Assembly: GCA_017398105.1 (NCBI GenBank)
Contig: JAFQHF010000070.1
Coordinates: 1 to 61,360 of the forward strand
Length of the DNA: 61,360 nt
Direction: 5' to 3'
Source: Oscillospiraceae bacterium
GTDB taxonomy: Bacteria; Bacillota_A; Clostridia; Oscillospirales; Oscillospiraceae
Part shown: positions 26,822 through 34,773 of the stretch, one piece after another
Numbering within the stretch: position 1 is the first letter of the stretch
Layout: each line of letters begins with the position of its first letter
The notes under the pieces: generated by a model
Told to the model about the DNA's origin: nothing
The model's input: only the letters and a program-made list of their open reading frames with translations
The model's database searches: none
Program-made: the position numbers and the translations under genes

Positions 26822-27150
26822 AAAAAATCGCCCCTTTCGGAGCGTGAATGAACAAAGAAATAACCCTTGATTTGTTGTCTAATCACTACAACGAACCGAG
26901 GGTTATTTCATGAAATTGTTGGGTTCCATCATTTACGTAACCTCTGCTTTCTATAGATTTGGGAGTTTACTTAGTACATTGGACTCACTCCTTTTTTGTA
27001 TCTTCATAATACATCCGGTATTTAATTTTTGCAAGATGGGATGTTCCATAAGAATGAAGGCAAAAAGTTATGAAAACTGAGAATAGACAAGCGAAGCGTA
27101 AATATGGTATGATATTTATGTTGGGCGGTTTCCATGAACAGAAGCCGCCC
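26822..27150 (-). ncRNA. repeated structured element, copy 1 (candidate small RNA/leader)
   Basis: One of three copies (others at 34774 and 47610). Read on the minus strand it has a conserved promoter (TTGCAA - 17 bases - TATTAT, 27006-27034), then AAAAAAGGAGTGAGTCC. A 9-codon ORF (26903-26932, MMEPNNFMK) follows with an AGAGGT site. Then come a 22-bp hairpin GAAATAACCC...GGGTTATTTC (26857-26909) and a terminator CGCTCC-GAAA-GGGGCG-ATTTTTT (26823-26844). The promoter boxes are conserved while the spacer is not. The flavin reductase promoter follows at once. Function unknown. Confidence 0.6.
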
Positions 27151-27173
27151 AATTACTACTGTCCCGGACATAG

Positions 27174-27201
27174 AAAAACTCCCGCCAACCGGCGGGAGTT
27201 T
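27174..27201 (-). terminator. terminator of peptide cluster 1
   Basis: AAACTCCCGCC / GGCGGGAGTTT stem, with a T-rich tail on the minus strand, 13 bases after the last peptide stop. The same sequence ends cluster 2 and the decayed copy. Confidence 0.85.
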
Positions 27202-27213
27202 CTTGTTCAAAGT

Positions 27214-27285
27214 TTAGCAGCCGATTTTATTCAGCATTTCGCCGTAGGACTGCATGGACTTGGTCAGATTCTTCATGATCATCAT
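27214..27285 (-). CDS. short peptide C, cluster 1 (23 aa)
   Basis: Third of three tandem short ORFs. It begins ATGATGATCATGAAG, 10 bases after GGAGG. The peptide carries KNLTKSMQSYGEMLNKIGC and ends in Cys. It is nearly identical to the peptide at 39577 (one change in the tail and one at the N-terminus) and related to peptides A and B through the core K-[ST]-M-x-x-[YI]-G-E-[ML]. No leader processing site is recognisable. Possibly a leaderless signal, toxin or surfactant-type peptide. Confidence 0.7.
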   Translation of the reverse strand: MMIMKNLTKSMQSYGEMLNKIGC

Positions 27286-27322
27286 ATTCTAAATACCTCC
27301 GAATTATGTGTGTTGGTTTCGA

Positions 27323-27397
27323 TTACAGAGTGCCGATGCAGGCGGACATCTCGCCGATATTCTGCATGGTCTTCATAAAGTTCTTCTTCATAGACAT
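27323..27397 (-). CDS. short peptide B, cluster 1 (24 aa)
   Basis: Middle ORF of the cluster, starting ATGTCTATGAAG after AGGAGGATATTGATT. The peptide contains KKNFMKTMQNIGEMSACIGT and thus the shared K-x-M-x-x-x-G-E-M core with an internal Cys. It differs from its partner at 39685 at four positions, while the ribosome binding region is unchanged. Confidence 0.7.
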   Translation of the reverse strand: MSMKKNFMKTMQNIGEMSACIGTL

Positions 27398-27436
27398 AAT
27401 CAATATCCTCCTGAATTGTGTGAGCAATGGTTTTTC

Positions 27437-27514
27437 TTAGCAGCCCACGCGGTTCAGCAGCTCGCCGTAGTTTTCCATGGACTTGACCAGAATCTTAGCA
27501 AAAGTGTTCTTCAT
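27437..27514 (-). CDS. short peptide A, cluster 1 (25 aa)
   Basis: First ORF after the promoter, starting after TTGGAGGTATTTATATT. The peptide opens MKNTFAKILVKSMENYGEL and ends RVGC. It is basic at the N-terminus with a helix-compatible pattern of hydrophobic residues. Its partner at 39801 shares the opening MKNTFAK and the end GC. Unrecognised family. Confidence 0.7.
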   Translation of the reverse strand: MKNTFAKILVKSMENYGELLNRVGC

Positions 27515-27597
27515 AATATAAATACCTCCAAAATTGAGTGTGTAAAGTTTGCATTTTGCTGCTTGGGAGCGGTTGCGCTTCATCCAAGCGTGAGGGT

Positions 27598-27626
27598 ATT
27601 ATAGCACCGGTATCTGGGTTTTGTAA
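27598..27626 (-). promoter_or_regulatory. promoter of peptide cluster 1
   Basis: On the minus strand TTACAA - 17 bases - TATAAT, 84 bases before peptide A. The same arrangement with TTACGA occurs at 39962. Confidence 0.75.
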
Positions 27627-27633
27627 GGCGTGA

Positions 27634-27663
27634 AATTGACTTGTGATAGGAAGATTTTGACTT
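27634..27663 (-). promoter_or_regulatory. paired 9-bp direct repeats upstream of the peptide promoter (LytTR/AgrA-like site)
   Basis: Plus-strand text AATTGACTT - 12 bases - TTTTGACTT, 7 bases upstream of the -35 box of the minus-strand promoter. Two 9-bp direct repeats centred 21 bp apart next to a weak -35 box is the known geometry of AgrA and other LytTR response-regulator sites. The bases themselves only loosely match that consensus. Confidence 0.5.
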
Positions 27664-27809
27664 CTGTGACCGGAAAATGAAGGGAATTTGGACAAATTAC
27701 GGACAAAATATGAATATTTTGTGATAGATCCTAAAAACACGGCCATGCCGGAACAGGAAAAGCTGGATCCCGACGTTGCTTCTCAGGCCTGCGGATCCTA
27801 ACTTTTCTG

Positions 27810-27838
27810 TTTACTTTTCGCCATCCAAAAGTTAAAAT
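27810..27838 (+). promoter_or_regulatory. promoter B of the shared TTTACA-17-TAAAAT type
   Basis: TTTACT - 17 bases - TAAAAT with spacer ...CCATCCAAAAGT, close in form to promoters at 21790 and 40139. It drives the cyclase-nitroreductase-reductase operon and is divergent from peptide cluster 1. Confidence 0.6.
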
Positions 27839-27935
27839 AAAAAGGAGAATGCGCCTGAAAGCCTGCTTTTACGTGAGTCAGTATCCGGAAAGATCAAAAC
27901 AGGCCCTGACAGATCCGGAAAAATAAGGAGCAATT

Positions 27936-28526
27936 ATGAAAATCTATGACATCAGCCAGGAAATCTTTTCCTGTGCCGTTTATCCCGGTGATCCCCAGCC
28001 GGAAAAGCAAATATTATATTCCACTGAAACAGGTGACCTCTACAATCTGACTTCCTTTGCCATGTGTGCCCACAACGGTACCCATGTGGATGCTCCGTTC
28101 CACTTTATTCATAACGGAAAGACTGTAGATCAGGTGGATTTATCTCATTTTGTGGGCGATTGCTTTGTTGCCAGACACGAGGGCGATGTGGCGGCTGCGG
28201 ATGCAGAAGAAATATTGAAGAAAGCGGGCGGTGCAGAGCGAATTTTGATTGCAGGAAATGCCACCGTAACTGCCGAAGCGGCGGAAGTATTTGCCGCAGG
28301 CAGCATAAAGCTCCTCGGTAACGAGGGGCAAACGGTAGGACCGGAAGAGGCACCTATGCAGGTGCATTTGATCCTGCTGCGTGCTGGAATTGCTCTGTTG
28401 GAAGGCATTGTACTGGATGAAGTGCCGGAGGGGCGGTATTTCTTAAGTGCCGCGCCGCTGAATTTGGGTGACGCAGACGGTGCGCCCTGCCGTGCCTATT
28501 TGATTGACTGGGAGGAATCTTTATGA
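27936..28526 (+). CDS. cyclase family protein (metal-dependent hydrolase, KynB-like)
   Basis: 196 residues with the family's metal motif HNGTHVDAPFHF (HxGTHxDxPxH) near residue 48 and the opening DISQEIFSCAVYPGDP. Relatives include kynurenine formamidase and isatin hydrolase. The substrate here is unknown. The start follows AAGGAGCAATT. The stop overlaps the nitroreductase start by 4 bases. Confidence 0.88.
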   Translation: MKIYDISQEIFSCAVYPGDPQPEKQILYSTETGDLYNLTSFAMCAHNGTHVDAPFHFIHNGKTVDQVDLSHFVGDCFVARHEGDVAAADAEEILKKAGGAERILIAGNATVTAEAAEVFAAGSIKLLGNEGQTVGPEEAPMQVHLILLRAGIALLEGIVLDEVPEGRYFLSAAPLNLGDADGAPCRAYLIDWEESL

Positions 28527-29212
28527 CTCTGTACGAAATGATTTTTAAGCGTAAGTCCTGCCGCAGTTTTACAAATGTTCCCGTGGATGCGGCAACCATC
28601 GAAACCATCAAAGCCTTCCCCATGAAGCCTCTGTACCCTGACATCAAAGTCCACTGGGACATCGTTCCCCGGAATCAGGTCAAGTGCATCTGCCCCTGGA
28701 CCACACCTCAGCTGATCACCATCTACTCCGAGGAAACTGCGGGTTATCTGGAGAACATCGGCTTCCTGTTCCAGCAGATGGACCTTTACTTACAGACTCT
28801 GGGCCTGGGTGTCTGCTGGCTGGGTATGGGCCGGATGAATCCCAAGACCACCGCAGAGGTGGAGGGTATGAAGTTCGTCATCATGCTGGCGTTCGGTCAT
28901 CCCAAGGGCGACCAGCTGCGCCGGGATCTGAAGGGCTTCAAGCGCAGACCCATGGAACAGATCACGGACAAGGCGGATTCCAGACTGGAACCGGCCCGGC
29001 TGGCACCTTCTGCAGTCAACAGCCAGCCCTGGTACTTTGCCCATGAGGGCGATACGATCCATGTCTACTGTTCCAGGAAGGGTTCCCGGCTGGATGCAGG
29101 CATCGCGCTGGCACATCTGTTTGCAGCCAATGAAGAAACCTTCAAGTTCTTCAAAGCAGACCATGTCCCCGACCTGCCGGGATACGGCTATATCGGCAGT
29201 GTGACCTTATAA
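28523..29212 (+). CDS. nitroreductase family protein
   Basis: 229 residues, FMN-dependent fold. The N-terminal FKRKSCRSFTNVPVD and the later LEPARLAPSAVNSQPWYFAH segment are typical of FMN-binding nitroreductases, and GLGVCWLGMGRMN fits the middle. It probably reduces an unknown electrophile. Middle gene of the operon, 14 bases before the reductase. Confidence 0.87.
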   Translation: MTLYEMIFKRKSCRSFTNVPVDAATIETIKAFPMKPLYPDIKVHWDIVPRNQVKCICPWTTPQLITIYSEETAGYLENIGFLFQQMDLYLQTLGLGVCWLGMGRMNPKTTAEVEGMKFVIMLAFGHPKGDQLRRDLKGFKRRPMEQITDKADSRLEPARLAPSAVNSQPWYFAHEGDTIHVYCSRKGSRLDAGIALAHLFAANEETFKFFKADHVPDLPGYGYIGSVTL

Positions 29213-29226
29213 CGGAGGAATAATCT

Positions 29227-30330
29227 ATGGAATACAGACAGCTTCCCCATGGAACGGAGAATGAGAAATTCGGTGTCCTTGGCCTTGGTTTCGGCGGCAT
29301 TGGTACTACGCCTGTGGAGGAAATCGAAGCCATTGTCCGCAAGGCTATTGACCACGGCATCAACTTCTTTGATATGTGTACCGCCGGTGCTACCTATGCC
29401 CCTGTGGGCCGGGCCATTGCGGGCCGCCGGGAGCAGGTATTTTTGCAGGTGCATTTCGGCGCGGTCTATGACGAGAACGGCGAATACGGCTGGTGCCGGG
29501 ATTTTGACACCATACGGAAAACCTTCCTCTGGGAACTGGAGCAGCTGGGAACCGACTATGTGGACTTCGGCTTCCTGCACTGCGTGGATGAAGATGCGGA
29601 TTTTGACAAGCTGATCGAAATCGGTGTTCTGGATTACATCAAGGAGCTGAAGGCAAAAGGAATCGTCCGGCACATCGGTTTCTCCTCCCATACCCCCAGT
29701 GTGGCAAACCGAATCCTCGACACCGGCCTCATCGATATGATGATGTTCTCCATCAATCCTGCCTACGACTTTGAAAAGGGCGACGAGTATGGTATCGGCT
29801 CCGTGAAGGAACGTTTTGCTTTGTTCCAGCGTTGTGCCAAGGAGGGTGTAGGTATCTCCGTCATGAAGCCCTTCTTTGCCAGTCAGCTTCTGACAGCTGA
29901 TCAGTCTCCCTTCGGCCAGGCCCTGACCCACAACCAGTGCCTGCAGTATGCCATCGACCGGCCCGGTGTTCTGGTGGCGGTGCCCGGTGTGCAGACTATG
30001 GCCCATCTGGATCAGATTCTGAAGTTCCTGGAGGCAACCGAGGAAGAAAAGGACTATTCCATCATCGGCTCGTTCACCGCAGATACCATCACCGGCACCT
30101 GCGTCTACTGCAACCACTGCCAGCCCTGTCCTGCAGGCATCGATATCGGCCTGGTAAACAAGTATTATGATCTGGCTCTGGCGGGAGATGACATCGCCGC
30201 CAATCACTATACCAAACTGGCAACGAAAGCGGATGTCTGCCTGCAGTGCGGCCATTGCGAAGAACGCTGTCCCTTCAGCGTGAAGCAGATGAGCCGTATG
30301 GTCACCATTGATGAATACTTTTCCAAATGA
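29227..30330 (+). CDS. aldo/keto reductase with C-terminal 2x[4Fe-4S] domain
   Basis: 367 residues. The barrel starts ENEKFGVLGLGFGGIG with FFDMCTAGATYAPVG (a Thr/Ala-rich replacement around the usual Tyr) and DFGFLHCVDEDAD. The C-terminal part has two cluster motifs (CVYCNHCQPCP, CLQCGHCEERCP). A related enzyme is encoded at 22202. Last gene of the operon under promoter B. Confidence 0.9.
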   Translation: MEYRQLPHGTENEKFGVLGLGFGGIGTTPVEEIEAIVRKAIDHGINFFDMCTAGATYAPVGRAIAGRREQVFLQVHFGAVYDENGEYGWCRDFDTIRKTFLWELEQLGTDYVDFGFLHCVDEDADFDKLIEIGVLDYIKELKAKGIVRHIGFSSHTPSVANRILDTGLIDMMMFSINPAYDFEKGDEYGIGSVKERFALFQRCAKEGVGISVMKPFFASQLLTADQSPFGQALTHNQCLQYAIDRPGVLVAVPGVQTMAHLDQILKFLEATEEEKDYSIIGSFTADTITGTCVYCNHCQPCPAGIDIGLVNKYYDLALAGDDIAANHYTKLATKADVCLQCGHCEERCPFSVKQMSRMVTIDEYFSK

Positions 30331-30394
30331 ACAGAGAAGAATTAGTTGACTGGCGCAGGAAAATGCACGATACAAATAAAAGTCCCGGAGCTGG

Positions 30395-30545
30395 TTCGCG
30401 ATACGCACGCTTCCAATTCCGGGCTTTGTTTCTGTTGTGGGCTTTACTATTCTCAGGCTTTCGGGTGACGGGGTTCAGCTTGCCCCGGGTTTGCTGTCTG
30501 GCTTGATCGATTTTGCGCGTTTCCTTCCTGTAAGGGACGATTTTT
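30395..30545 (-). pseudogene. decayed copy of the small basic protein encoded at 46230
   Basis: The minus strand reads KIVPYRKETRKIDQARQQ, then KLNPVTRKPENSKAHNRN. This aligns with the protein at 46230-46448 (IPYEKLSKKEKRKMDLAKRK, LNPVTRKPTNSKAYNRK). There is no start codon, and a stop lies just before the alignable part. The reading frame runs into the region after the upstream reductase. Confidence 0.6.
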
Positions 30546-30621
30546 TAGAATGCGTGCAGGAATAATCTATCTGATCCTGTCATCATACAGCTATCCCATG
30601 TTTTTTGTGATCTGTCATAGC

Positions 30622-31542
30622 TCAAATCATCCGCTTCATAAAGGCGATCCGCTGATTCATGGCGGCCAGAGTCGTGGGCGCTTTGGTGGCGATGTCAAAG
30701 CCATGCATGGTGCCCTTGGTTTCATTCAGGGCCACTTCGACGCCTGCTTCCCGGAGAAGCCGGGCATACAGAATGCCGTCATCGTGGAGACAGTCAAATT
30801 CCGCTGTTTCGATGTAGGCAGGAGGAAGACCCTCGAAGCTGTCTGCTTCCACGGGAGAATACCAGACGTAGTTGGGATGGTTCTTGTCCACCTTGGTCAT
30901 GGGGCCGATCCGGTCAGACAGGGAGGAATTCCACATGGGCGTGTCGGTGAACCGCTTACAGGATTCGCTCTCATTCCGGGCATCCAGGAAGGGGTACGGG
31001 AGCATCTGGAACCGGAATTTCACCGGATGACTGCGCTCCCTTGCCATCAGGCACACACCCACTGCCAGAGTGGAGCCTGCGCTGTCACCGCCGATGCCGA
31101 TTCGGGAAGTATCAATACCAAGCTCTTCGGCGTGGTCGTAAGCCCAGGCGAAGGCGGAATAGCAGTCCTCGAAGAAGGCAGGGAATGGATGCTGGGGTGC
31201 CAGACGGTACAGGGGGAATACCACCTTACAGCCCACTTCCCTGGCGTAGCGCATGGCATTGGAATAGTGATACCCGGCAGCTTCCAGCACAAAACCGCCG
31301 CCGTGAAGATAGATCAGGCAGGGCGCTTTGGCAGGCAGGTTTTTGGGAGACAGGACAAAGCAAGTGATCTTCTCTGCGTCGAATGTGGTAATATCATGGG
31401 TGGTCACGTCCAGTGCCTGATCCCGCCAGAGAGACTTCGGCGGCTTCATATAGGGAACGGACATGGACAGAAACTTCTCGCTGATGGGCGGCGCAAAGAG
31501 ATTCCAGGGGAAGAATTCCCTGCTGATGGCATACTTTTTCAT
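30622..31542 (-). CDS. alpha/beta hydrolase, HSL/esterase type
   Basis: 306 residues. The oxyanion motif HGGGF (80-84) and the nucleophile elbow GGDSAGS (Ser154) are clear. The Asp/His of the triad are probably in AEFDCLHDDG and KGTMHGFD near the C-terminus. No signal peptide, so it is a cytoplasmic carboxylesterase or deacetylase of unknown substrate. The exonuclease gene lies 14 bases upstream on the same strand, so they may share a transcript. Confidence 0.9.
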   Translation of the reverse strand: MKKYAISREFFPWNLFAPPISEKFLSMSVPYMKPPKSLWRDQALDVTTHDITTFDAEKITCFVLSPKNLPAKAPCLIYLHGGGFVLEAAGYHYSNAMRYAREVGCKVVFPLYRLAPQHPFPAFFEDCYSAFAWAYDHAEELGIDTSRIGIGGDSAGSTLAVGVCLMARERSHPVKFRFQMLPYPFLDARNESESCKRFTDTPMWNSSLSDRIGPMTKVDKNHPNYVWYSPVEADSFEGLPPAYIETAEFDCLHDDGILYARLLREAGVEVALNETKGTMHGFDIATKAPTTLAAMNQRIAFMKRMI

Positions 31543-31556
31543 AGAGGATGCTCCTT

Positions 31557-32108
31557 TTATAGCGGTATGTAATTTCTCAGATCATGCCCCAGCAGGCGCA
31601 TGATCTCCAGTTCGTCCAGTGCGTCAAAGATTGCATTGTGGGTCTCATGATAGCCACGGTTGCCGGAAAGCAGCCGCAGCATGGGTTCCACGCCATAGCC
31701 TCTCTTCAGCCGTCCGGTGCTGCATAAATCAGCCGTTGCCGGAATCTTCGGATTGTGCTGACGGTAGGCAGCCAGTCGCATAATGTCATGCCACGTTAAA
31801 CGCCCCAGTTCCGGCAGGTGCGTCTTATCAAACCGGGCATTGTAGGCAAAGATATCCGTTACACCATACTGATCACACCATGTCAGAAGATCCTTCATGG
31901 CCGCCTGACGGGTGCAGCAGATGGGCTTCACTGGGGTTTCCAGAAACAGCGCGTCGTAATACATACCACCCACTTCGCAATAAGCCGGGAGAATATGATA
32001 TTTGGCAGCCACCGGGCGGAAGGTATCGGCATCTGCAATGACAGTACCGATGGACATGACCTGGTCAACCCAGTTGGTTTCTGTATCTATGACTGCGAAG
32101 TAGGGCAT
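31557..32108 (-). CDS. DnaQ/RNase T-like 3'-5' exonuclease
   Basis: 183 residues from the ATG at 32108, after GAAAGGAACTG. The exonuclease motifs are FAVIDTETNWVDQ (ExoI, Asp and Glu), FAYNARFDKTHL (ExoII) and YHETHNAIFDALDELEI (ExoIII, His and Asp). A stand-alone exonuclease of this size could act in RNA or DNA repair. The promoter on the minus strand is TTGTCT - 17 bases - TATAAT (about 32141-32169) with an A/T-flanked hairpin before it. Confidence 0.83.
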   Translation of the reverse strand: MPYFAVIDTETNWVDQVMSIGTVIADADTFRPVAAKYHILPAYCEVGGMYYDALFLETPVKPICCTRQAAMKDLLTWCDQYGVTDIFAYNARFDKTHLPELGRLTWHDIMRLAAYRQHNPKIPATADLCSTGRLKRGYGVEPMLRLLSGNRGYHETHNAIFDALDELEIMRLLGHDLRNYIPL

Positions 32109-32307
32109 AACGGCAGTTCCTTTCGAAATTTGTAAAACGATTATAGCATGGACAGAACGTCCAGACAATAAAAAATGCCCCCTGGGTTTTCTGAAAATGA
32201 CCATATGGGCAGAAGAAAAGATTGCTTATCTTGTCGGGACAAGTCTTCTTTTTTGCTGGAACCATTATAGCGCAGAAGGTTTGGAAAAGCTACAGTCTTG
32301 GGCATAG

Positions 32308-32336
32308 AAAAAACTCCCGCCGTGACTGGCGGGAGT
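32308..32336 (-). terminator. terminator left from decayed peptide cluster
   Basis: ACTCCCGCC / GGCGGGAGT stem with a T run on the minus strand, the same sequence as the terminators at 27174 and 39537. Confidence 0.8.
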
Positions 32337-32351
32337 CTGATATGTGCAATT

Positions 32352-32390
32352 TCAGCAGCCGATATGCTGCAGCATTTCGCCGTAGGACTG
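32352..32390 (-). pseudogene. remnant of a third peptide cluster
   Basis: The minus strand encodes QSYGEMLQHIGC then a stop, matching the end of peptide C. Upstream, AAAAACACTTT resembles the beginning of peptide A (MKNTF). No ATG or ribosome binding site is in frame, and peptide B is absent. An internal deletion joining A to C would explain it. The gap 32109-32550 has no other gene apart from hairpins and an orphan TATAAT near 32266. Confidence 0.6.
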
Positions 32391-32550
32391 AAAGTGTTTT
32401 TGTACAGTCCATAGAATGAGCAACGAAAATCAAAATGACACTGTTTAATATTATTCGATGATGCTACCACAACCGGACACAAATACATAAACGATTTGTA
32501 AATCCGGAATGCGTATGGTAAAATCAAGAAAAACTGGAGGAGGGGAAGGT

Positions 32551-33264
32551 ATGGCAATGTGGAACCCCTGGCGGGGCTGTCACCGGTACAGCGAGGGATG
32601 TAAGTTCTGCTACATCCATAAGGGCGATGCCAAGCGGGGTGTGGACACGAACAAAATCGTCAGAACAGATGATTTCTGTAAACCCACCGCCCGGAAGAAG
32701 AACGGCGAATACAAGATGAAGTCCGGTCTGGTGTACCTCTGTTTTTCCACGGATTTTCTGATTGAGAATGCGGACGCTTGGCGGCAGGAATGCTGGGACA
32801 TGATCCGGCAGCGGCAGGATTGCCAGTTTCTGTTCTTAACGAAACGGATCGAGCGTTTTATAGACTGCATCCCGGAGGACTGGGGCGACGGCTGGGACAA
32901 TGTGATCGTTGGCTGCACCGTGGAGAATCAGATGCGGGCTGACCAGCGGCTGCGTATTTTCTCAAGCTTGCCCATCAAGCACAGGAACATTATCTGCCAG
33001 CCTATGATCTCTGCCATCGATCTGGAACAGTATTTGTCCGGGGTGGAGCTGGTGGTAGCAGGTGGTGAATCCGACCGGTTTGCAAGGCCCATGTATTATG
33101 ACTGGGTACTGTCCCTGCGGGAACAGTGCATCCGGCAGAAGACTTCCTTCGAGTTCCGTCAGTGCGGAACCCACTTTATCAAGGACGGAAAAGAATATAC
33201 CCTCCAGAAGAAGGATCTGTGTTCCCAGGCGAGAAAAGCGAACATCAATTATCAGGCTAAGTAA
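32551..33264 (+). CDS. DUF5131 family protein (phage Gp37/Gp68-like)
   Basis: 237 residues with the family opening MWNPWRGCHRYSEGCKFCYI, whose cysteines resemble a radical-SAM cluster loop, then RQDCQFLFLTKRIERF, NVIVGCTVENQ and VAGGESDRFARPM. The family is found in phages, islands and chromosomes, and its activity is not established. The ATG at 32551 follows a purine-rich GGAGGAGGGGAAGG stretch. Confidence 0.88.
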   Translation: MAMWNPWRGCHRYSEGCKFCYIHKGDAKRGVDTNKIVRTDDFCKPTARKKNGEYKMKSGLVYLCFSTDFLIENADAWRQECWDMIRQRQDCQFLFLTKRIERFIDCIPEDWGDGWDNVIVGCTVENQMRADQRLRIFSSLPIKHRNIICQPMISAIDLEQYLSGVELVVAGGESDRFARPMYYDWVLSLREQCIRQKTSFEFRQCGTHFIKDGKEYTLQKKDLCSQARKANINYQAK

Positions 33265-33270
33265 GCAGCA

Positions 33271-33297
33271 ACCCCTCCCGAAATCGGGAGGGGTTTT
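33271..33297 (+). terminator. terminator after DUF5131 gene
   Basis: ACCCCTCCCG / CGGGAGGGGT stem with a TTTT tail. Confidence 0.9.
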
Positions 33298-33314
33298 CCG
33301 CGAAAAAACACAAT

Positions 33315-33749
33315 TTATGTAGTCAAGGCTTTCTCTGTTTCTGACATATCCCGTTCAATCAGCGGTCGCATACTGTCTTTGTATTTTGATAGGTCAGTCT
33401 CGTGAAAGCAATCCAGAATCTGCGGAACGTACTGCGGTTTTGCCAAGCCCACCTGCACCAAGGCCTTGATGCACTGCCTTGCTGTGATCGGCTTTTCATC
33501 CGTAACGTGTGCCAGAAACTCCGGCAGGACGGCATCAAAACGGTTTTCATCATCCCATTGAGCATTGGCAGCCAAAATATGCAGTGCCCGGTTTCTTACC
33601 AGGGATTTCGGGTGATTCAGCAGGGCTGCAAAGGAATCGAAGTATTCGTACCACGTATCGGTGTCTTTGCTTTCCGCTATGATTTTGTCCGCAATGGCGC
33701 AAGCCAGTTTATCATCTTTTGCCGTGAGTTTCGCAATGATTTCCTGCAT
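33315..33749 (-). CDS. HEAT-repeat-like hypothetical protein
   Basis: 144 residues of short helical pairs (SFAALLNHPKSLVRNRALHI, KPITARQCIKALVQVGLAKP) that resemble HEAT/PBS-lyase-like repeats, so a protein-binding scaffold is likely. It follows the XRE gene by 11 bases and probably belongs to its transcript. Partner unknown. Confidence 0.65.
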   Translation of the reverse strand: MQEIIAKLTAKDDKLACAIADKIIAESKDTDTWYEYFDSFAALLNHPKSLVRNRALHILAANAQWDDENRFDAVLPEFLAHVTDEKPITARQCIKALVQVGLAKPQYVPQILDCFHETDLSKYKDSMRPLIERDMSETEKALTT

Positions 33750-33760
33750 GAAGTATCACC

Positions 33761-34525
33761 TTATCTTTTCTTATAAACCACCAGTTCCGGATTCTCGCCG
33801 TTTTCTTCGTAGGTGCACACCAGAATGAAGTCCGCATTGGCTGCGATTCCGAAGCACCGGCCTTTCTCCGGTTCGATTTCCAGCTGATTTCCTAAGTAGG
33901 TTGCACTGTCGTCCAGAAACTTGACGGTTTTACCGTTGGGAAGCGGGTATTCCATATTGATGTATCCGCCTACCAGGGCATTGAGCGTTTCCAGCTTCGG
34001 CATGCCAGCGATGTGCAAAGCATTGATTTCCCCGATCAGCTGCTTCTTGAATGCTTCAAAGGCTTCCGCGCCCTCCAGATTGGTCTGGTTCTTCCAGTAA
34101 TTCAGCTTCGGCAAAAGATCACGCATATAGGCCCGGGCCTGTTCGGTCGGAAAAGCATCGCTTGCCATATTGTTTACGCAGACTTCAATCAGATCATCCA
34201 TGTCATGATACATGTATTCGCCGTCGGCATAGCACCACTTGCAGTATTCTTCGTTGAAGAAACCGTCTGTTTCCCTGCTGATACTGGCATCCTCCAGAGG
34301 CATTCCGCAGCACTGGCAAATCAGCTGCCTGGGCGAACCCAGCAGGGTATTGATGGAAACATCGAACAGTTTGGACAGCAGCTTCAGGGTTTCGGTATTG
34401 GGCGTGGTATCGCCGTTTTCCCAGCGGGACACGGCCTGCCGAGTCACAAATACCTTTTCAGCCAGCTCTTCCTGGGAAAGGCCGCTTTTGGTTCTCAGTT
34501 TAAGAATAATATCTTTTGTGTCCAT
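33761..34525 (-). CDS. XRE regulator with zinc-ribbon and effector-like domain
   Basis: 254 residues. The XRE helix-turn-helix spans about 5-60 (LRTKSGLSQEELAEKVFVTR, then QAVSRWENGDTTPNTETLKL). A zinc ribbon follows (CQCCGMPLED...YCKWCYADG, about 70-100, PF12674-like). The C-terminal half is a helical segment and a beta-rich domain that may bind a ligand. It is transcribed toward the HEAT-like gene from a TTGCCC - 17 bases - TAAAAT promoter near 34742-34770. Confidence 0.83.
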   Translation of the reverse strand: MDTKDIILKLRTKSGLSQEELAEKVFVTRQAVSRWENGDTTPNTETLKLLSKLFDVSINTLLGSPRQLICQCCGMPLEDASISRETDGFFNEEYCKWCYADGEYMYHDMDDLIEVCVNNMASDAFPTEQARAYMRDLLPKLNYWKNQTNLEGAEAFEAFKKQLIGEINALHIAGMPKLETLNALVGGYINMEYPLPNGKTVKFLDDSATYLGNQLEIEPEKGRCFGIAANADFILVCTYEENGENPELVVYKKR

Positions 34526-34773
34526 TGCATATCACCTCACAACCATTGTAACCCCAGGCAGTGTGCAATACAAGCAACCAGCTGTTGCTGTCATTTGCCC
34601 AATTGGAATTGCAAATTGCCTCTTTACGTAGACTTCCTTGTCATATCCTGCAATGGGGTGGATCGTATTGGGGGTGGGATATTTTCCATTTTTCATATCC
34701 CTCGCCCTCCATGAAGGTGTACTTCAACGCTTGGTGTGCTGTTATTTTAACATGCGTATTCATAAAGGGCAAT

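Noticed and set aside
26903..27070. A plus-strand ORF (opening MKLLGSIIYVTSAF) inside the repeated element
   Set aside because: The frame is open in copies 1 and 2 but stops early in copy 3, and the differing stretch coincides with the variable promoter spacer on the other strand. The minus-strand reading explains the conservation better.
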